From contig OY292275.1 of the NCBI GenBank assembly GCA_958496175.1, positions 46,453,701 through 46,517,700 of the forward strand: a stretch of DNA of 64,000 nucleotides. Reading direction: 5' to 3'. Every line of letters starts with the position of its first letter. Positions within the stretch are counted from its first letter, which is position 1. Below the pieces are notes generated by a model, which had not been told where the DNA came from, did no database searches, and saw only the letters and a program-made list of their open reading frames with translations. The translations under genes were made by a program, and so were the position numbers. Shown in pieces: positions 58,283-64,000 of this stretch. This DNA comes from Sisyra terminalis (Eukaryota; Arthropoda; Insecta; Neuroptera; Sisyridae).

Positions 58283-60003
58283 CACTAGTATGAAAAAAAT
58301 TTTTTTTTGTTAATATTTACTATAGTGCCAAACGTAAGTTTCAAATAGTTCTTAATAGTCTCTAAAATACGTTTTTTTTTTTTGCTAAAAATGCCTAAAT
58401 TTCCTCAATTATTAGCTTACATATATAAAAAAAATGTCAGGACACCTTTTTATTATCAATGTCTAATGGCCAAGGAAATATCTAAAGCTGTTGAGTTTGA
58501 TAAATTCTGCAAGTTTTTTAATTTCTTCACAACTTGATTAGTATTTATATTGAAAAAGATGTCGTAATTAGGCGTAATTATCGTAAATAGGCATGGTTTG
58601 TTACAACATATGTACGTTAAATGATAACTTCAGCCGAATATAGATGAAAAATGAAAAAAGAAATCAGTCAAGGGTTTTTTTTTATTACTTTAGTTCTGGA
58701 AAAAGACCTGGAAAGTCAAGGAAGTTGTGTTAAAGGAAAACTGGACACCTTTATTAATTGTTGAAGATCTCCAACTGTACTCCACAGAATATTGTAGATT
58801 AGATTTTTTTTCATTCCTTTGTTATTCCTAAGGAATATCTTTCCTTTGTTTTCTTCTGCATTTGTGATATATGCGTATGGTACAATGTATTGTAATTAAA
58901 TATCAATTTACATCAAAATTGGTTCAGTCCATCTTAGTTTAAATAGAAGACACAGTAAGTGAAAATGGAACAAAGCCGTAACAAAGATGGTGTGCATTTG
59001 ATTATTGAAATAAAACACTTTATAAATTCATACTAAATTGAAATTCTTAATCCTCCAATCATTCCCTCGAAAGCTTACTAGTGCAGTTTTTGTGCCGAAA
59101 CCGAAAATGCAGTTGGACAAAGGCAATATTTAAATCAATATTAATCCTAAAACGGTCATTATCCATTTTTAAGATCATCAACCATTGAAATTTGTATTAC
59201 AAATATGAAACAACCGTTTCATTTCTAAAAATTATTTGTCTGTATTTAATAAATTGTTCAAAAATATTTTAAAATTATACTTCTGCTTTTACTATCCTAG
59301 TAAAATGCACAGTGAGCGTTTTCTTCGTTTTTATAATATCTTCACATATTTTCTTTTCTTTATCTCTTAATGAAAAATGTATTTAATGGAATAGTAAACA
59401 TTTTTTGTTTAGACTTCAGTAGATAGTGGTTTGGCTCTATTGATTTTTTGTTATGAATCCAAATCAGCAGAAAGGCATTTTTATAAATTTATCAATAAAC
59501 CATTGTATTTATTCATTGATATTGTAATGTATTACAATATTGTGTTTGTCTAATCAGCAATATTAAGTTTTGAATCGAAGTTTTAATCTTTTATTTTTTT
59601 TCGAAACGTTCAAATATTTTACATACTTGAGAAAATGCGTTGTTGGTATGTACTCATATCTTTTCGTAAAATAAACACCAAATACTTGCTATCGAGAAAT
59701 AGTCAATGTAAAGACAAAAAAAACGTGTTTTTAGGGTAAACAAATATTATCTCTTTATTTCAACAGCAAAAATGCGACGTTAAATTGATAGGATTTAGAT
59801 AAGCAAAGTCTAAATTTTTGAATGAAGGTTTCCCATTTAAAACAAGTTTAATTATTACTAAAGCGGTTGTAAAAAGAATGAAGTGGCAATTTTTAAGGGT
59901 TCACATTCTTTTGATTATAAAAAAAAAGGTTCTTTTTGTATTAGCATTTTTGAAGCGATGACTCATTTTTTTTTCAAACAGTAGCAAGCAATTAGCTAAA
60001 AAA

Positions 60004-60026
60004 AATGAATGAATGAATGAATGAAT
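60004..60026. repeat. AATG microsatellite
   Basis: About five and a half perfect AATG units, next to an AT-only tract. Confidence 0.85.
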
Positions 60027-60380
60027 ATTCATATATATTTATATATTGTTGAATCTCTTACAAAATATATGTTTACTTTTATACATAAAATATGAATACA
60101 AGTTAAACAAATATTGATTTTTAAATGCCACTATATTATTTCATTTAAATATCCTAAATGAATGTTTAGGTCTAATTTACCACCGTTTTGTCAAAATAGT
60201 ATCAAAGTCTGTGGCCTAGACTGTAAAAAGGTAACTAAAATATGGACAATTTTTCGAGAACACAATTGCTATTCGTTTACCTTTGTGCATATGGTATATA
60301 AATACAGTGGCCATTTCTTTCAATTTTTGGCAAATTTCTCATAAAAGATGATAAAATTCAAATCTAAGCTCTTATTAAAT

Positions 60381-60623
60381 AAAGAAGACAATTCAAGTTG
60401 TTTAAAATCGTTTTTTTTAATGTTTTTTAATATTCAAATTAGATACGTTTTGTTACGTATCGTAACTTCATCAGGCTTCTTGAATCACAATAAATATTTC
60501 AATTTAAACTAAAATGATGAAGCCTGATGAAGTTACTATACGTAACGAAACGTAGCTAATTTGAATATTAAAAAACTTTAAATAAAAAAGAACGATCTTA
60601 AACAACCTGAATTGTCTTCTTTA
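60381..60623. mobile_element. Palindromic MITE with AAAGAAGACAATTCA ends
   Basis: The left half (AAAGAAGACAATTCAAGTTG, AATATTCAAATTAGATACGT, AACTTCATCAGGCTTC) is mirrored by the right half (GAAGCCTGATGAAGTT, AGCTAATTTGAATATT, CTGAATTGTCTTCTTT). The arms are about 100 bp with a short AT-rich loop. Confidence 0.82.
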
Positions 60624-60699
60624 TTTCTCACTAGCCTGTCTAAAGTAAAATATTTTTTTTCATCCCTCAGTTTTTACGTAGGGGATACATTCCATTATT

Positions 60700-61030
60700 A
60701 TTTTTAAGGAATGATAAGTAGCCTAACGTGTGTGGGTAATTGTGTTGAATATTAATATAAAGTTTCATTTAATTCGGTTGTTCCGTTCTTTAGTTAAATC
60801 ACCAGCGCACGCGATGTAAGAAAGTTTTTTGGTAATTTTTTCACACATGATTGGAGTTTTAGTATGGATCCCTAACTTTTTTGAAAATTTAATATAGCCT
60901 ATGTTCATCGGAAATAGTATAGCTTTCCAATAGTGAAAGAATTTTTCAAATCGGTCAAGTAGTTTCGGAGCCTATTCAAAGCAAACAAACAATCAAATCT
61001 TTCCTCTTTATAATAATAATATATATATAG
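60700..61030. mobile_element. Repeat tail CAAATCGGTCAAGTAGTTTC
   Basis: CAAATCGGTCAAGTAGTTTC, GGAGCCTATTCAAAGCAAAC, AAACAATCAAATC and TCCTCTTTATAATAATAAT form a 3' tail of the kind found on many insect LINE- or SINE-type repeats. It ends in an AT-rich microsatellite-like run. The 5' limit is unclear. Confidence 0.55.
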
Positions 61031-63863
61031 ATAGAAGATAGATAAAGTTAAAAACTTTTGGTTTTCACCATGTGATAAAGCAACATTTAATATGAGGGCT
61101 TCCTAAGCAATGTAAACAAATATTTTCCCTGTTTTTAGCCTATAGGTTAATGTTTTATTTAAGTCATAAGACAATGCGAAATTATAAGTAAAATGTTTAT
61201 TTTCTATTATCTTAAAATGTTTAGAACTATTATAGAAATCTGTCGTTATAATTACGACGTTATAACGCAAAAATCCTGGTGTACTGTACATAGTAAATTT
61301 TAAAACAGAATATTATAAAGACTGAGATAATGACAGTCTAGTCTTAGATTACGATGTTACATTGTAACGGTATCTTATTTTTCGTGTATAATTATACAAC
61401 CGTAGCTATCTCCTTAGTTTTGAACTTGTAAAATTTATTTGAGTAACCATTTCTACCCTTAAATATATGTGAAAATGTAACAATTGGAGAAAAGTTAATC
61501 CCCGTCATTCTCATATTAACTGTCATTTACAATTCCTTTAAAAACGAATGATATAATGGTACCTTATCTGTAAAAATTTTTAAACCAAGATTATAAACGT
61601 TTTTCATTATAAAACTCGTGCTTTTCTTTTATGACGATACATAAAGATAAAATATGGTATATGTAATTACCGCAGGGTTAAGCGTAATTATTTATATTTA
61701 GAATCATCACTCAATGTTTCTTTTAATGCTAATTTTACAAGCATCCCCAATGTATCGAGAGTATAACGTACAATTTAAAATTTTGTCAAAATCGTGTTTC
61801 TTTTTCAACCGTTATCTCAAAATTGTATTTTAAAAAAAATCCCTTAAAACATTGAATTATTATTAACGTAGAAAATAATTTCCGGTTAATATTTTAAAAC
61901 AATTATGGTCAATTATATAAATAAGTTGTTTTAATTGAGCGAGGGTTGAGGGATAATAGGCGGAAATTTAACTATTAAATAGTACCAAGTACAAATAAAC
62001 ATAAATAACGAACTTTACAGTGTTTATGTAAGAAAACGATTAAAAATTGGCAATAAAAATGTGTTCATTGAACTTGGATTTCTTGAAATTTAGTATAGCG
62101 TTATTTATTTAGGACGATAAGTTAATCAACTTATTATGATTTGAATTTTTTTTTCTTAATTTCCTTTTGATCTTTGTATTAATACAAAAATAAATTATGA
62201 TTATTTATAGAACTGAAAATTACACACCAATGTTTCAATCGGCAAGATAAGATACTTAAGTAAATAAACAGAATATCAGTTGTGTATATTTAAACGAAAT
62301 TAAAATTTAAGAAACAAAAGTCAAATACCGATCAATTGATTCATTCATTCACAAAAAGTTCTTCGAAAATTCCTCATAAACCTCTTTGACATCTCCCCGA
62401 AGAATATCAGATTTCAACTTGAGAAATTCAATGGACAAAAAATATTTAAAAATTCAATGATATTTATGTGAGAAAATAAGACAAATATTTTCTAAAAGTA
62501 AATATTATAATATATGAAAATTAAAATGATAACTGTTGATTTTTTTTTTTGAGAATAAATTTACTGTAATTTTTCAAACGACAACGGTTATTACAATTAA
62601 AAAAAGTGTTATTATTCCGTGAAATAACCATGAAAATAAGAATTATGTTCTTTGCAATGTTCTATAATTGGAAAAATTTTCATTCTTTTGAAAAGCAACC
62701 GAAAGATAAATAAAGTAAAAGTTCGAAGAAATTGAATCATACATTAGTAATGTTATTTCAAAGAACTAAGAGAAACGCATTGTATAATTGGAAAAATTTG
62801 AATACTAAAAATGTTTGCCTAATTCCTTCCTTTAGGATCGTATAAGTAGATAGTAAGTTCTGGTCATAGAAAATTATAAATATACCATTAAATGTTTGTA
62901 TTAGATTCTTTTGCATTCCAAAAGTACCAAAAAAAAAGAGCCCAAATGCATTTATACTGTTTAAAATATTTCCATATATTAAAATTATTTTGGTTTCTAA
63001 TGCATTGATAGGTAATTTGCTTGAGCTAATAATTCTCATAATAATAATACCAATGGGTATATGAAAACAAAAGGTGAAATAAAAATAACCATAAATTATT
63101 CAGTGAGAACAAAATATTTTCTATGTTCCAATTATTTTGGAAAAATCGTTTCTTGTGGCTTTTACCTATGAAAAATCGTGACTTCGTGATATCTATTCGT
63201 CTTTAATAGATAGGAATACCGATGAAAAAAGGATAATCAAGCAATACATACTTGTAAGTATTACTTAGATTTTAAAGATACCTTAATAAGTAATCAAATT
63301 AAAAAAAAGTAATCTATAGATGATTGTTGATTTAATTCTGTAGGGACTTATAAACTTCATTGGGGATGAGGGTCAAATTTTCTCAAAAAATGAATAGATC
63401 AACAAAAAAAAGTATCGGTTATACTTCTGATTTTAGATAGTATTGCTATTTTCGAAAAATAAATAAATGATAAATAAATTATCATTTTTTTCGAAATTGA
63501 AAATTGGTAAAGTTTCATCATTTTCGAATGCTATTAAGTAAATGAGTGGTAAGGGCTTGTAGGCTGCAACCTACTCAGCCTAGTCTGTAAATCTGACCTT
63601 GATCGATTTCTTAAGCAATTGCAATTTTTTACAAATAGTAACCATGTAAGCCCATATGGTTCTACAGGTGTTATGCAACTGACGATTGTGTATATTGCAA
63701 GCTTAATAATATAATGGCTTTAACCCCGAATAGATGAATGTGCATTGTATATTTCTTATAAGGGAAAACAAATGGAGTTCCATTTTTCACCTATTCAAGA
63801 TTAAATTACTATTTTATTAAGCATCTAGTTTGTTTATAACATATAGGTTCATAAGGTTTAGAT

Positions 63864-63945
63864 CAGGGGTGATCAACCTGCGGGCCGCATGAGGCCTACC
63901 TTAATCATTTTTCTGGTTCGCAAGATTCATCCCACTTTCTGTTAT
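63864..63945. mobile_element. hAT-like MITE left end, interrupted
   Basis: CAGGGGTGATCAACCTGCGG, GCCGCATGAGGCCTACCTTA and ATCATTTTTC match the left part of the 45641 element. The match stops at about 63944, where SINE sequence begins. Confidence 0.6.
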
Positions 63946-64000
63946 TATTATTTACTGTCACTTTATAAGTACTAAGGTCTTTAGCGACTTCAGGGCTTTA
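63946..64000 (-). mobile_element. tRNA-derived SINE, copy 7 (cut by window edge)
   Basis: TTATTTACTGTCACTTTATA and GTACTAAGGTCTTTAGCGAC match the 3' part of the family on the minus strand. The head lies beyond the window. Confidence 0.75.

Larger units (their letters stand above)
57251..64000. other. Right end of window, no gene recognised
   Basis: No coding exon with family resemblance on either strand. The region holds a hAT-like MITE at 58053, an AATG microsatellite, a palindromic element at 60381, a LINE- or SINE-tail-like repeat near 60700-61030, and an interrupted hAT element with a SINE at the very end. Confidence 0.5.

Overview
The window is nuclear DNA of an insect, probably holometabolous. 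It is strongly AT-rich, its genes are split by GT-AG introns, and it is packed with short non-autonomous transposons. Encoded proteins match insect orthologues. The order cannot be fixed from the sequence.

Layout. (1) 858-2668 (+): 3' half of a calpain with a substituted catalytic His, best matched to the inactive Calpain-C type; the Cys half lies off the left edge. (2) 2669-6456: intergenic, with four tRNA-derived SINE copies. (3) 6457-30953 (-): a complete ABCC1/MRP1-type ABC transporter, rebuilt here as 17 coding exons and 1517 aa. Exon 12 exists in four alternative versions (12a 22733-22953, 12b 20304-20527, 12c 16250-16470, 12d 12377-12597). All four enter in phase 1 and leave in phase 0, so only one can be used per mRNA. 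(4) 30954-31627: a 674-bp divergent promoter region. (5) 31628-46947 (+): PIH1D1 (R2TP co-chaperone subunit), five coding exons, 315 aa. Its 12.4-kb second intron holds (6) 34453-37029 (+), an intronless SAFB-like RRM gene without a visible SAP domain. (7) 50328-52940 (-): a sphingosine-1-phosphate phosphatase, four exons, 374 aa. (8) 52941-64000: no convincing gene. It holds MITEs, a SINE, and a GC-richer promoter-like patch at about 56.2-57.2 kb with one candidate first exon.

The genes do not form an operon. The main biological feature is the ABCC1 exon-12 cluster: one locus can swap a 74-75 residue module at the start of the second transmembrane domain (a membrane helix plus the adjoining cytoplasmic loop). 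Each of the four introns that follow a variant exon carries at least one sizeable inverted repeat (MITE, foldback element or inverted transposon end). ABCC1 and S1P phosphatase are linked biochemically in mammals through S1P export and breakdown, but their neighbourhood here may be chance.

Exon edges were read by eye from splice consensus and checked by phase arithmetic. Every intron in the four spliced genes closes in frame. No database search was possible.
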